64,000 nucleotides of DNA from Nocardioides sp. T2.26MG-1 (GTDB lineage Bacteria; Actinomycetota; Actinomycetes; Propionibacteriales; Nocardioidaceae). Positions 1 to 8,168 of this stretch are shown piece after piece. Within the stretch, counting starts at the first letter, position 1. Every line of letters starts with the position of its first letter. The position numbers were made by a program, and so were the translations under genes. The stretch is taken from the NCBI RefSeq assembly GCF_950101795.1, contig NZ_CATNLZ010000001.1:751382-815381 (forward strand). Direction: 5' to 3'. The notes under the pieces were generated by a model. The model saw only the letters and a program-made list of their open reading frames with translations, was not told the origin of the DNA and made no database searches.

Positions 1-633
1 CGAGTCGACGTTGAAGTAGACGTTCCAGTGCGCCGGGACACCGTCCATCGGCGGCAGCATCGCGCCCCCGACCTGGCGCCCGTCGACGACGAGGCAGGTG
101 TAGGCGGGCCCGTCGCCCATCGGCTGGTCCTCCCACCCGACGCCGAGCACGTCGCTGTAGAACCGGGTCGCGGCCGCCACGTCGGGGGTGACGACCTCGT
201 TCCAGATCGGGGTGCCGGGCTCGTTGGCGCGCTCGGTGCCGATGCTCGTGCCGGCCTGCCAGAGGCTGACGACGGCTCCGGTCGGGTCCTTCACGACCGA
301 CATCCGGCCGAGGCCCATCACGTCGAACGGCTCGGCCTCGACGGTGCCGCCCGCCCCGGCGACCTTGGCGGTCACGGCGTCGACGTCGTCGACGGCGAGG
401 TAGACGCCCCAGTGGGCGCCGTGGTCCTCCGTGCCCGGCATCGGGCCGGAGATGCCGGCGACGGCGTCCCCGCTCACCGCTGCCGTGACGTAGTAGCCCG
501 CGTCCCCCATCGGGACGTCCTCGAGATCCCAGCCGAACAGCGCGCCGTAGAACTCCTTGGCGGCGGCCTGGTCGGTCGTGGTCAGCTCGACGTAGCTGGG
601 TGTGCCCTGGAGGTAGGACTCGATCTTGGTCAT
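1..633 (-). CDS. VOC (glyoxalase-fold) family protein, two domains, C-terminus outside window
   Basis: The frame opens at ATG 633 with a GGGAG ribosome site six bases upstream and runs off the left edge, so only about 211 residues are visible. Two VOC units are apparent, roughly residues 10-120 and 140-211. Each begins with an Asp/Thr-rich strand followed by an AA..FY..LFGW or A.RFYSDVLG helix typical of glyoxalase/bleomycin-resistance folds. Such tandem-VOC proteins are common in actinobacteria; substrates are mostly unknown, so no function is assigned. It is divergent from larB with 110 bp between them. Confidence 0.85.
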   Translation of the reverse strand, partial: MTKIESYLQGTPSYVELTTTDQAAAKEFYGALFGWDLEDVPMGDAGYYVTAAVSGDAVAGISGPMPGTEDHGAHWGVYLAVDDVDAVTAKVAGAGGTVEAEPFDVMGLGRMSVVKDPTGAVVSLWQAGTSIGTERANEPGTPIWNEVVTPDVAAATRFYSDVLGVGWEDQPMGDGPAYTCLVVDGRQVGGAMLPPMDGVPAHWNVYFNVDS

Positions 634-731
634 GTCTCGCTCCCTTGTGCGGTGGATCGACCCCACCCGACAGACAACACCCGGCCGCCGACACCTGACA
701 ACGCCCGGGCGATGCCCTGCGGGTGAACGAG

Positions 732-737
732 TAGGTT
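732..737 (+). promoter_or_regulatory. -10 box of a leaderless promoter for larB
   Basis: TAGGTT lies exactly 6 bases before the GTG start at 744, so transcription would begin at or next to the start codon. No Shine-Dalgarno is visible before this GTG. Confidence 0.6.
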
Positions 738-743
738 CGCCCC

Positions 744-1430
744 GTGGACCAGCCCGACCCCCGCACCGCCGACCTCGGCTTCGCGCGCGTGGACCTCGAC
801 CGCGCCGCGCGCACCGGCGACCCCGAGGTCGTCTACGGGGCGGGCAAGACGCCCGACGAGGTCGTGGCGATCCTGCGCACCCTGCACGAGAAGCACCCCG
901 AGCGGGCGGTGCTCGCGACCCGGGTCGCCCCCGACGCCCTCGCGGCCGTGTCCGAGACGCTGCCCGCCGCCACCGTGGACCACGTCGCCCGGGCGGTGAC
1001 GCTCGGCCCGCTGCCGCAGGCGCGCGGCACCGTCGCGATCGTCAGCGCCGGCACCTCCGACGCACCGGTCGCCGCCGAGGCCGCGCTGACCGTGCGGGTG
1101 CACGGCGCCGAGGTCGACCGGATCGCCGACGTCGGGGTGGCCGGGCTGCACCGGCTCCTCGGCGTGCGCGACCGCCTGGCCGCCGCCGACTGCCTCGTGG
1201 TCGTGGCCGGCATGGAGGGCGCGCTGCCCTCCGTGGTCGGCGGGCTCACCGGCGTACCGATCGTGGCCGTCCCGACCAGCGTCGGGTACGGCGCCTCCCT
1301 CGGCGGGGTCGCGGCGCTGCTCGCGATGCTCAACTCCTGCGCCCCGGGTGTCACGGTCGTCAACATCGACAACGGGTACGGCGCGGGCGTGCACGCCGCC
1401 CGCGTGGCCCGGCAGTCGGTGCCCCGATGA
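744..1430 (+). CDS. larB: LarB, pyridinium-3,5-biscarboxylic acid mononucleotide synthase
   Basis: LarB carboxylates and hydrolyses nicotinic acid adenine dinucleotide, the first step in making the nickel-pincer nucleotide cofactor. The 228-residue product has a family-typical length and a C-terminal PurE-like (AIR carboxylase) half with VVVAGMEGALPSVVGGL and VPTSVGYGASLGG. The GTG at 744 is chosen because it sits 6 bases after a TAGGTT -10 box and the N-terminus aligns well (DLGFARVDLDR). The stop overlaps the larC start (ATGA). Neither larE nor the racemase larA is in the window, so the cofactor's user is not known here. Confidence 0.93.
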   Translation: MDQPDPRTADLGFARVDLDRAARTGDPEVVYGAGKTPDEVVAILRTLHEKHPERAVLATRVAPDALAAVSETLPAATVDHVARAVTLGPLPQARGTVAIVSAGTSDAPVAAEAALTVRVHGAEVDRIADVGVAGLHRLLGVRDRLAAADCLVVVAGMEGALPSVVGGLTGVPIVAVPTSVGYGASLGGVAALLAMLNSCAPGVTVVNIDNGYGAGVHAARVARQSVPR

Positions 1431-2581
1431 CCGGCGGCCCCCGCCAGATCTGGGTCGACGCCTCCGCCGGTGCGAGCGGCGACATGCTGCTGGGGGCGCT
1501 GGTGGGCGCGGGCGTCCCGCTCGAGGCGCTGCAGTCGGCCGTGGACTCCGTCGCTCCCGAGCCGGTGACGCTGCGGGTCGAGGAGGTGCGCCGGGGCGGG
1601 CTGGCCGCCACCCGGGTGCACGTCGAGATGGCCGAGTCCCACCACCACCGCACCTGGCGCGACGTGCGGGAGCTGCTCGACGCCCAGCCGCTCGCGCGGC
1701 GCGTCTTCGAGCGGCTCGCGGTCGCGGAGGGCACGGTCCACGGGGTGCCCGCCGACGACGTGCACTTCCACGAGGTCGGCGCGCTGGACGCGATCGCCGA
1801 CGTGGTCGGCGCCTGCGCCGGCTTCGCGCACCTCGGCGCCACCTCGGTGACCGTGTCGCCGGTCGCCGTCGGCTCCGGCACCGTGCAGACCGCGCACGGC
1901 ACCCTGCCGGTGCCACCCCCGGCCGTGGCCGAGCTGCTGCGCGGGGTCCCGACGTACGCCGGCGCGGTGCCGATGGAGCTGTGCACGCCGACCGGAGCCG
2001 CGCTGCTGACCACGCTCGCGACGGCGTACGGACCGCAGCCCGCGATGACCGTGGACACCATCGGGGTCGGCGCCGGCGGCCGCGACCCCGAGGGCCACGC
2101 CAACGTGCTGCGGCTGTTCGTCGGCGAGCCCGCGACCGCCACCGGTGGGCCGGTCCTCTTGGAGTGCAACGTCGACGACCTCGACCCCCGGGTGTGGCCG
2201 GCGGTGATCGCGGCGCTGCTCGAGGCCGGCGCCGCGGACGCGTGGCTGACCCCGATCCTGATGAAGAAGGGCCGGCCCGCGCACACGCTCAGCGCGCTCG
2301 TCGACACCGAGCGCGCGACCGCCGTACGTGCCGCGATCTTCCGGCAGACCTCGACGATCGGGCTGCGGGAGCAGCCGGTGACCAAGCACGCGCTCGACCG
2401 GGAGTTCGTCGCGGTCGAGGTCGGGGGCCGGCAGGTGGCCGTCAAGGTCGCCCGGCACGACGGCGTCGTGGTCAACGCGCAGCCGGAGTACGACGACGTG
2501 GCCCGCGCCGCCGCCGAGCTGGGCCGCCCGGTGGCCGACGTGCTGGCCGAGGCCACCGCGCTCGCGAGGCGGTTCCGGTAG
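1427..2581 (+). CDS. larC: LarC, nickel insertion protein for the pincer cofactor
   Basis: LarC (cyclometallase) inserts nickel into the thiolated pyridinium ligand made by LarB and LarE. The 384-residue protein opens with the family signature WVDASAGASGDMLLGAL and has HFHEVGALDAIADVVG, then CNVDDLDPRVW and LMKKGRPAHTLS in the C-terminal half. A His run (SHHHRTW) lies near residue 70. Here it is one continuous frame, whereas the lactobacillar gene is split into larC1/larC2 and joined by ribosomal frameshifting. The start overlaps larB by 4 bp and the stop overlaps the next GTG by 1 bp, so the three genes are likely one transcript. Confidence 0.93.
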   Translation: MTGGPRQIWVDASAGASGDMLLGALVGAGVPLEALQSAVDSVAPEPVTLRVEEVRRGGLAATRVHVEMAESHHHRTWRDVRELLDAQPLARRVFERLAVAEGTVHGVPADDVHFHEVGALDAIADVVGACAGFAHLGATSVTVSPVAVGSGTVQTAHGTLPVPPPAVAELLRGVPTYAGAVPMELCTPTGAALLTTLATAYGPQPAMTVDTIGVGAGGRDPEGHANVLRLFVGEPATATGGPVLLECNVDDLDPRVWPAVIAALLEAGAADAWLTPILMKKGRPAHTLSALVDTERATAVRAAIFRQTSTIGLREQPVTKHALDREFVAVEVGGRQVAVKVARHDGVVVNAQPEYDDVARAAAELGRPVADVLAEATALARRFR

Positions 2582-3168
2582 TGGATCCGGCTATCGTCGG
2601 ACTGACGTTCCTCGCGATCTTCGTGGTCGAGCTGCCGGACAAGACGTTCCTCGCGACGCTGGTGCTGGCCACCCGCTACCGGCCGATCCTGGTGTGGATC
2701 GGCGTCGGCTCCGCGTTCGCCGTCCAGACGACGGTGGCCGTGCTGCTGGGCCACGCGGCGTCGTTCCTGCCGCACGACGTGGTGCGGGCGGCCGCCGGGC
2801 TGATGTTCCTCGCCGGCGCGGTGATCCTGATCCGTGAGGGCCGGGGTCACCAGCAGGCGGCGCAGGACGAGGCGCTCGTGACCCGCGACGTGCACGGCCT
2901 GCGGGCGGTGGTCGCGAGCTTCCTGGTGCTGTTCGCCGCCGAGTGGGGCGACCTCTCGCAACTGCTGACGATCTCGATGGTCGCCAAGTACGAGCAGCCG
3001 TTCTCGGTGTTCGCCGGCGCGCTGGGCGCGCTGCTGGTGGTCAGCGGCCTGGCGGTGCTGGCCGGCCGGCAGCTGCAGCGGTTCGTCAAGCTGCACGTGC
3101 TGCACTACATCGGCGCGGCGGTGTGCCTGGCGCTGGCAGGCTTCACGGCGTACGAGCTCGTGAGCTGA
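2581..3168 (+). CDS. TMEM165/GDT1 (UPF0016) family cation transporter, variant signature motifs
   Basis: This 195-residue membrane protein has two homologous halves of three predicted membrane segments each, as in UPF0016 transporters that move Mn2+ or Ca2+. The family motif E-x-G-D-[KR]-[ST] is altered in both copies: ELPDKT at residues 17-22 (Gly to Pro) and EWGDLS at 121-126 (Lys to Leu). The start is GTG 2581, which shares its G with the larC stop codon. Translational coupling to larBC suggests a role in nickel homeostasis, but that is inference. A second paralog at 12233 keeps both canonical motifs. Confidence 0.85.
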   Translation: MDPAIVGLTFLAIFVVELPDKTFLATLVLATRYRPILVWIGVGSAFAVQTTVAVLLGHAASFLPHDVVRAAAGLMFLAGAVILIREGRGHQQAAQDEALVTRDVHGLRAVVASFLVLFAAEWGDLSQLLTISMVAKYEQPFSVFAGALGALLVVSGLAVLAGRQLQRFVKLHVLHYIGAAVCLALAGFTAYELVS

Positions 3169-3190
3169 GGCCGGCTCGCGGGGCACCGCC

Positions 3191-3196
3191 TAGAGT
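3191..3196 (+). promoter_or_regulatory. -10 box of a leaderless promoter for arcA
   Basis: TAGAGT is followed by 6 bases and then the ATG at 3203; no ribosome site is present in between. Confidence 0.6.
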
Positions 3197-3202
3197 CTCC
3201 GC

Positions 3203-4426
3203 ATGGCTTCTCCCCACGGCGCCGACAGCGAGGTCGGCCGGCTGCAGACCGTCCTGCTCCACCGGCCCGGCAACGAGCTCAAGAGGCTCACCCCGCGCAA
3301 CAACGACCGGCTGCTGTTCGACGGCATCCCGTGGGTCAGCCGGGCGCAGGAGGAGCACGACGCGTTCGCCGCCGCGCTGCGCTCGCGGGACGTCGAGGTG
3401 CTCTACCTCACCGACCTGCTCACCGAGACCCTCGCCAGCGAGATCGCGCGCAACCACGCGATCACCACCGCGCTCGCCGGACTGCACCTGGGCGACACGA
3501 TGCGCGGCTACCTGGCCCGGTTCCTGCACGACGCCTCGCCCGCGGAGCTCACCGGCTACCTCACCGCCGGGATCCGCAACGACGAGGTGCGCGGCGGCTT
3601 CGGGCTGGTCACCTCGCTGCTGGCCAGCGACGACTTCCTCATCGACCCGCTGCCCAACCTGCTGTTCACCCGCGACTCCTCGGTGTGGGTGCGCGACCGG
3701 GTGGCCGTGACGTCGCTCGCGATGCCGGCCCGGGCCCGCGAGACCCAGCTCACCGAGCTGATCTACACCGAGCACCCGCGCTTCCGGGGCACCCGCAAGA
3801 TCCACGGCTGGCACCACGAGCACGTGGAGGGCGGCGACGTGCTGCTGCTCGCCCCCGGCGTGATCGCGGTGGGCGTCGGCGAGCGGACCACACCGGCCGG
3901 CGTGGAACGGTTCGCCCGCCAGGTCTTCCACGCGGACCTCGCGCACACGGTGCTCGCCGTACCGATCACGCAGGAGCGCGCCACCATGCACCTCGACACG
4001 GTGTGCACGATGGTCGACGTCGACAAGATCGTGATGTACCCGAACGTCGCCGACTCGCTGCAGGCGTACGCCGTCACCCTCACCGACCGCACCGACGACG
4101 ACCGCGACCTGGTGCTGCACGTCGCCGGCGCCGAGCCGTTCCTGGTCGCGGCGGCGAAGGCCATGGGCATCGACACCCTGCACCAGATCGACACCGGCCT
4201 CGACCCGGTCACCGCCGAGCGGGAGCAGTGGGACGACGGCAACAACACCCTCGCGCTCGCCCCCCGGGTGGCCGTCGCCTACGAGCGCAACGACGAGACC
4301 AACGCCCGCCTGGAGGACGCCGGCATCGAGGTGGTTCGGATCGCCGGCTCCGAGCTCGGCTCCGGTCGCGGCGGCCCGCGGTGCATGTCCTGCCCGGTCG
4401 CCCGCGAGCCGCTCACCGTCGGCTGA
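3203..4426 (+). CDS. arcA: Arginine deiminase
   Basis: Cytosolic enzyme hydrolysing L-arginine to L-citrulline and ammonia. The 407-residue protein has family-typical length and all expected motifs: [14 protein letters not shown] near the N-terminus, [22 protein letters not shown] with catalytic acidic residues, TMHLDTVCT with the catalytic His, and the C-terminal CMSCP whose first Cys (C394) is the nucleophile. No arcB, arcC or arcD is adjacent, so a full energy-yielding ADI pathway is not encoded here. It is preceded by a leaderless-type promoter and followed by a repeat-containing intergenic region. Confidence 0.96.
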   Translation: MASPHGADSEVGRLQTVLLHRPGNELKRLTPRNNDRLLFDGIPWVSRAQEEHDAFAAALRSRDVEVLYLTDLLTETLASEIARNHAITTALAGLHLGDTMRGYLARFLHDASPAELTGYLTAGIRNDEVRGGFGLVTSLLASDDFLIDPLPNLLFTRDSSVWVRDRVAVTSLAMPARARETQLTELIYTEHPRFRGTRKIHGWHHEHVEGGDVLLLAPGVIAVGVGERTTPAGVERFARQVFHADLAHTVLAVPITQERATMHLDTVCTMVDVDKIVMYPNVADSLQAYAVTLTDRTDDDRDLVLHVAGAEPFLVAAAKAMGIDTLHQIDTGLDPVTAEREQWDDGNNTLALAPRVAVAYERNDETNARLEDAGIEVVRIAGSELGSGRGGPRCMSCPVAREPLTVG

Positions 4427-4461
4427 CCCCTGCGCCCCCCGCCCGCGGTCGGTCGGAACAC

Positions 4462-4518
4462 TTGTCGTTTGGTCACCAACCACAGCATTTCCGGTCACGC
4501 GGCTGCCGTCTGTGACCA
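4462..4518 (+). repeat. 57-bp two-part element, copy 1
   Basis: It begins with TTGTCGTTTGGTCACCAAC, an imperfect palindrome centred on TTGGT-C-ACCAA, and ends with GCTGCCGTCTGTGACCA. The two parts start exactly 40 bases apart. The same two words with the same 40-base spacing occur at 61350-61406, while the bases between them differ. This looks like a pair of protein-binding sites or a conserved promoter architecture. Confidence 0.7.
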
Positions 4519-4625
4519 CTGGATCGGTCCAGGAACCCACACCGGCATCGCCTGCGGCCGCCCCGCCGGTCGCGTGCAGCCGGTGACCATTCGGCGGTGC
4601 GTTCGGTAGATGAGAGCGCGGATGT

Positions 4626-4649
4626 CTGTCGTTTGGTCACCAACCGCGG
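4626..4649 (+). repeat. Second, head-only copy of the palindromic element
   Basis: TGTCGTTTGGTCACCAACC recurs from 4627, 165 bp after the first copy. The distal GCTGCCGTC part is not found at the 40-base spacing here. Confidence 0.65.
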
Positions 4650-4755
4650 GATCTCCGACCGCGAGGTGACAAACCCCCACCCGGCAGAACGTTTACAGCA
4701 GACCCAGGCTCCGGAAGGATCCGTCCTGGGGAGGACCAACCGCGAGAGGCGACAC

Positions 4756-5130
4756 ATGGCTCAGTCGTTCTACGACGCGTTCGCGCCCGACGAGATCGCG
4801 CGCATCGCTGCCGCAGGCACCCGCGTCCACCTGCCCCAGGGCTGGTCCCCGATCTGGGAGCACACCCCGGCGGACAAGGCGTACCTCATCCTCGACGGCA
4901 CCGTCTCGGTGCGTCACCACGGCCAGGAGATCGCCCAGCTCGGCGCCGGCGACATCGTCGGCGAGGCCGCGATCGTCAACCACTCCCTGCGGACGGCGTC
5001 GATCGTCGCACTCACGCCGCTGGAGCTGATCCACTTCACCGACGACGCGGTGCGCCGGCTCTGCGACGAGATGCCGTCGTTCAAGGCGGCGCTCGAGGCC
5101 GTGGCGCTGGAACGGTTCGGTCCGCGCTGA
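4756..5130 (+). CDS. Cyclic-nucleotide-binding domain protein, single domain
   Basis: The 124-residue product is a lone Crp-type cNMP-binding beta-roll: LPQGWSPIWEHTPADKAYLI, then GTVSVRHHGQEIAQLGAGDIVGE and NHSLRTASIVAL, corresponding to the phosphate-binding cassette. No helix-turn-helix follows, so it is probably a ligand-responsive partner protein, not a transcription factor. ATG 4756 follows a GAGAGGC ribosome site. The stop overlaps or abuts the next frame, which encodes a class III nucleotidyl cyclase, so a cAMP maker and a candidate cAMP receiver appear to be co-expressed. Confidence 0.88.
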   Translation: MAQSFYDAFAPDEIARIAAAGTRVHLPQGWSPIWEHTPADKAYLILDGTVSVRHHGQEIAQLGAGDIVGEAAIVNHSLRTASIVALTPLELIHFTDDAVRRLCDEMPSFKAALEAVALERFGPR

Positions 5131-5228
5131 TCGCGCACCCCCCTCCCAGCCAGAACGACCTCGCGGGCGCCCAGGAGACCGTCGAGGCGCTGCTCCTCGG
5201 GTCGCTGCCGCATCTGACCCGCGGCGAG

Positions 5229-6185
5229 GTGGCCGAGCGGGCGGGCGTGCCGATCGAGGTGGCCGAGCAGCTGTGGCGGCTGCTCGGCTTCGCCCGCACC
5301 GAGGCCGACGACCTCGCGTTCACCGAGGCCGATGTCGACGCGCTGCGGCTGACCCGAGAGCTGATGGAGCTCGGTGTCATCGGCCCCGACTCGCAGGCCG
5401 CGCTGGTGCGCACCTGGGGCCGCAGCTATGCCCGGCTCGCGGAGTGGCAGACGTCGCTGCTCGCCGACATCGCGGTCGAGGACGCCGACCCGGCCCACCG
5501 GCTGACCCAGCTGGCGCAGGACGTGCTCCCGCGGGTCGAGTCGCTGCAGAGCTACGTCTGGCGCCGCCACCTGGCCAGCGCCACGAGCCGGGCCCTGGCC
5601 GTCGAGTCCGCGACCACGCCGGTGAGCACGATGGCGGTCTGCTTCGTCGACATCGTGGGCTACACCTCGCGGAGCAAGAGCCTCGACGAGGCCGAGCTGG
5701 TCGCCTGGCTGGAGCACTTCGAGGACGCCGCGACCGGGCTCGTGGTCGACCGCGGCGGCCGGATCATCAAGACCATCGGCGACGAGGTGCTGTTCGTCAC
5801 CGACCGGGCCGAGGACGCCGCCGAGGCCGCACTCGAGCTGACGGCCCGCGGCGCGGACGACGGCGACCCCTTCCCCGCCGTACGCGCCGGCATCGCGTAC
5901 GGCGAGGTGGTGAGCCGGCTCGGCGACGTGTTCGGCCCCACGGTCAACGTGGCGGCCCGGCTCACCTCCGTGGCCCGGCCCGGCGCGGTGCTCGTCGACC
6001 AGGGCTGCTTCGAGGAGCTGTCCGGCCGGACCGCGGACGACGCCCCGGACGACCCGGGGGACACAGGGGACACAGGGGGCACAGGGGACGCAGGGGCGGC
6101 GTACTCCCTGCGGCGCACCCGGCGGGTGTCGGTGAAGGGCTACTCGAAGCTGCAGCCCTGGGTGCTGCGCCGCGCCGATCGCTGA
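5229..6185 (+). CDS. Class III adenylate cyclase with Rv1264-like N-terminal regulatory region
   Basis: It makes cyclic AMP from ATP. The catalytic domain has VCFVDIVGYT (first metal Asp), IIKTIGDEVLF (substrate Lys and second metal Asp) and GPTVNVAARLT (transition-state Asn and Arg), so it looks active. The region before it (LTRGEVAERAGV, LWRLLGF, FTEADVDALRL) resembles the autoinhibitory, pH-responsive half of mycobacterial Rv1264. GTG 5229 is the first ordinary start codon, but the conserved region begins upstream in the same open frame (LLLGSLPHL, from about 5190). The true start may therefore be a CTG at 5127 overlapping the previous stop. A Gly/Asp/Thr repeat precedes the C-terminus. 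Confidence 0.9.
   Translation: MAERAGVPIEVAEQLWRLLGFARTEADDLAFTEADVDALRLTRELMELGVIGPDSQAALVRTWGRSYARLAEWQTSLLADIAVEDADPAHRLTQLAQDVLPRVESLQSYVWRRHLASATSRALAVESATTPVSTMAVCFVDIVGYTSRSKSLDEAELVAWLEHFEDAATGLVVDRGGRIIKTIGDEVLFVTDRAEDAAEAALELTARGADDGDPFPAVRAGIAYGEVVSRLGDVFGPTVNVAARLTSVARPGAVLVDQGCFEELSGRTADDAPDDPGDTGDTGGTGDAGAAYSLRRTRRVSVKGYSKLQPWVLRRADR
6056..6099 (+). repeat. In-frame 9-bp tandem repeat inside the cyclase gene
   Basis: About four imperfect copies of GGGGACACA encode a GDTGDTGGTGDAG linker near the C-terminus. It stays in frame and probably forms a flexible loop. Confidence 0.7.
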
Positions 6186-6202
6186 GGTCCGAGGATGGGG
6201 CC

Positions 6203-7045
6203 ATGCCCACCCTGCTGCTGGCCACGTTCGAACTCGTCCCCGACGGCGAGGCCGGGGGCGACCTGCTCGTCGAGGCGTTCGCGCGCCGCGGCGTCCAGGC
6301 GTCCTGGGCGGTGTGGACCGACCCCGCCGTCGACTGGGCCGCGGCGGACACGGTCGTGGTGCGCTCGACCTGGGACTACCAGCGGCGGCTGCCGGCGTTC
6401 CTGCGGTGGATCGAGCGGGTGTCGGCCGCGACCCGGCTGGTCAACGATGCGGCGACGCTGCGGTGGAACGCCGACAAGCGCTACCTGCTCGACCTCGCCG
6501 CCGACCTCCCGATCGTGCCCACGCGCTCGGTCGGGGCCGACGAGCTCGTGCCCGGCCTCCGCGACGGCCTCGCCGAGCACGGGACGATCGTCGTCAAGCC
6601 CCGCGTCGGCGCGTCCGGCGTCGGCGTCGTGGTCGCGGAGGCCACCGACGACCTGCGGCTCGCGGGCCTGACCACCGGTCCGTGGGTCGTGCAGCCCCTC
6701 GTCGAGTCGATCCGCACCGAGGGCGAGCTCTCGGTCTACGTGTTCGGCGGCCGGGCCGTCTCCCAGCTGCGGAAGACGGCGCCCCCGGCCGACATCCGGG
6801 TGCAGGAGGAGCACGGCGGCGCGACGGCGGCGGTGCCGCTCGACGAGGACGCGGCGGCGCTCGCCGAGCGCGCCGTGGCTGTCGCGACGGATCGGCTCGG
6901 GCAGCGCCCGGCGTACGCCCGCGTCGACCTGCTGCGCTGGGACGGCCGGCTCGTGGTCAGCGAGCTCGAGCTGATCGAGCCGGGCCTCTACCTCGACCTG
7001 GTGCCGGAGAACGCGGAGGCGTTCGCGGCGCACGTACTCGCCTGA
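6203..7045 (+). CDS. ATP-grasp domain protein (RimK/glutathione-synthetase-like)
   Basis: 280-residue protein with ATP-grasp signs: the VKPRVGASGVGV glycine-rich strand, PLVESIRTEGELSVYVFGGR, and YARVDLLRWDGRLVVSELELIEPGLYL with the metal-binding acidic residues. The N-terminal part (VRSTWDYQRRLPAFLRWIE, NDAATLRWNADKRYLLDLA) matches the family that includes the cycloserine ligase DcsG and RimK relatives. It probably ligates a carboxylate to an amine or thiol; substrates cannot be told. ATG 6203 lies 6 bases after GAGGAT, a weak leaderless-type -10. A convergent hairpin follows. Confidence 0.85.
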   Translation: MPTLLLATFELVPDGEAGGDLLVEAFARRGVQASWAVWTDPAVDWAAADTVVVRSTWDYQRRLPAFLRWIERVSAATRLVNDAATLRWNADKRYLLDLAADLPIVPTRSVGADELVPGLRDGLAEHGTIVVKPRVGASGVGVVVAEATDDLRLAGLTTGPWVVQPLVESIRTEGELSVYVFGGRAVSQLRKTAPPADIRVQEEHGGATAAVPLDEDAAALAERAVAVATDRLGQRPAYARVDLLRWDGRLVVSELELIEPGLYLDLVPENAEAFAAHVLA

Positions 7046-7070
7046 TCCGGGGCGGCCCGGACAGCGAAAG

Positions 7071-7110
7071 GCCCGGCCGTTGTCGACGGGGGACACGACA
7101 ACGACCGGGC
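7071..7110. terminator. Bidirectional hairpin terminator
   Basis: A 15-bp stem with one mismatch (GCCCGGCCGTTGTCG against CGACAACGACCGGGC) and a 10-base loop lies between two convergent genes. No T tract follows, which is usual in high-GC actinobacteria. Confidence 0.7.
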
Positions 7111-7207
7111 ATCCGCGAATCTACGTGGCGACGGGAGGGTCACACAACTCCCACACGCCGATCCGTCACATCGACGTCCGGAGCGCCGAGGTTTTACCCA
7201 CGACGAC

Positions 7208-8146
7208 CTACCGGATCGTGACCTGGCGGTTGGCCAGGCCCGAGCGGGCGGCCCGCTCCTCGGTCGTGAGGTCGGCGGTCTCGGCAAGGGCGGCGGCGAG
7301 GTCGGCGGCGAACCGCTCGGCGGGCTCCTCGAGCGGCTCGCGGCCGGTGCCGAGCGGGAGGTCCCACACCGGCGTCAGCAGGCCGTGGGCACGGAACATG
7401 CCGACGAACCGCGAGCCCTCGACGAGCACGTCCTTGCCCTGCGCGTGCAGCCGCGCGAGCGCGTCGAGCAGCTGGTCCTCCGGCTCCGGCATCACCCAGC
7501 GCAGGTGCTCCTTGGTGCCGACGTCGGTCCAGTACGCCGCCTCGACGGTCGTCAGCCGCGCGGTCGGCATCGCCGAGGAGTTCGCCTGCTCGAGGGCGGC
7601 GGCCATCGAGGCGCGCTCGCTCTCCTCGACGTCGCCGATCCAGAAGTCGAACCCGTCGTGGACGGTGACGGCCAGCCGATCGCCCGTGACCAGGTCCTGC
7701 AGCCGCGGCCCCTCGCCGGGCGGGTCGGTCAGCCCGACGATCCCGGCGTCGGCGGTCAGCGCCTTGCTGAGCACCGCGCCGAGGTCGCGCGCGGGGTCGC
7801 CGAAGTTGTGCTGGACCTGCAGCCCGAGCCAGATCTCGCCGCTGTCGCGCACCATCGCGGGCGCCGCCATCGGCAGCAGCGTGCACAGCTGCACCACCCG
7901 GTCGGGGTCGTCGCTCAGCGTGAGCGGCGCGGTCGCGGCCGGCACCAGCTCGCGCATCGCGACGACGTCGCACTCCGACGGCAGCCCCTCGAACGGTCGG
8001 CCGACGTACGGCGCGGGCGCCCCGTCGGCCGAGCCGTGGCAGGCCTTGTAGCGCCGGCCCGACCCGCACGGGCAGGGCTGTCGCGGGCCGACCTCCCCGG
8101 GGCTCGGCTGCTGGTCTCGGGCCTTGGTGCGGGACTTCTTCGCCAT
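7208..8146 (-). CDS. DUF5926 family protein with SEC-C zinc motif
   Basis: 312 residues. After a Lys/Arg-rich start comes PCPCGSGRRYKACHG, a SEC-C metal-binding motif like the SecA C-terminus. The remainder (MRELVPAATAPL, WLGLQVQHNFGDPARDLG, SFAVFVGM-like beta-rich stretches) matches the actinobacterial DUF5926 family, whose role is unknown. The start ATG 8146 is 7 bases after a TAGGGT -10 box on the minus strand, so it likely has its own leaderless promoter apart from the glycerophosphodiesterase gene upstream. Confidence 0.85.
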   Translation of the reverse strand: MAKKSRTKARDQQPSPGEVGPRQPCPCGSGRRYKACHGSADGAPAPYVGRPFEGLPSECDVVAMRELVPAATAPLTLSDDPDRVVQLCTLLPMAAPAMVRDSGEIWLGLQVQHNFGDPARDLGAVLSKALTADAGIVGLTDPPGEGPRLQDLVTGDRLAVTVHDGFDFWIGDVEESERASMAAALEQANSSAMPTARLTTVEAAYWTDVGTKEHLRWVMPEPEDQLLDALARLHAQGKDVLVEGSRFVGMFRAHGLLTPVWDLPLGTGREPLEEPAERFAADLAAALAETADLTTEERAARSGLANRQVTIR

Positions 8147-8153
8147 GCCGGTG

Positions 8154-8159
8154 ACCCTA
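8154..8159 (-). promoter_or_regulatory. -10 box of a leaderless promoter for the DUF5926 gene
   Basis: On the minus strand TAGGGT is followed by 7 bases and the ATG at 8146. Confidence 0.5.
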
Positions 8160-8168
8160 TGGCACGGC

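Larger units (their letters stand above)
4427..4755. other. 329-bp intergenic region holding repeated palindromic elements
   Basis: No credible gene lies between arcA and the cyclic-nucleotide-binding gene. The region holds one full copy of a 57-bp element (4462-4518), a second copy of its palindromic head (4626-4649), and less regular GTGACC and GGTGAC words. The next gene has an ordinary ribosome site (GAGAGGC) rather than a leaderless start, so its promoter and operators probably lie in this region. Confidence 0.6.

Noticed and set aside
1427..2581. Programmed frameshifting in larC
   Set aside because: The gene is one uninterrupted frame covering both LarC halves, so no shift is needed.
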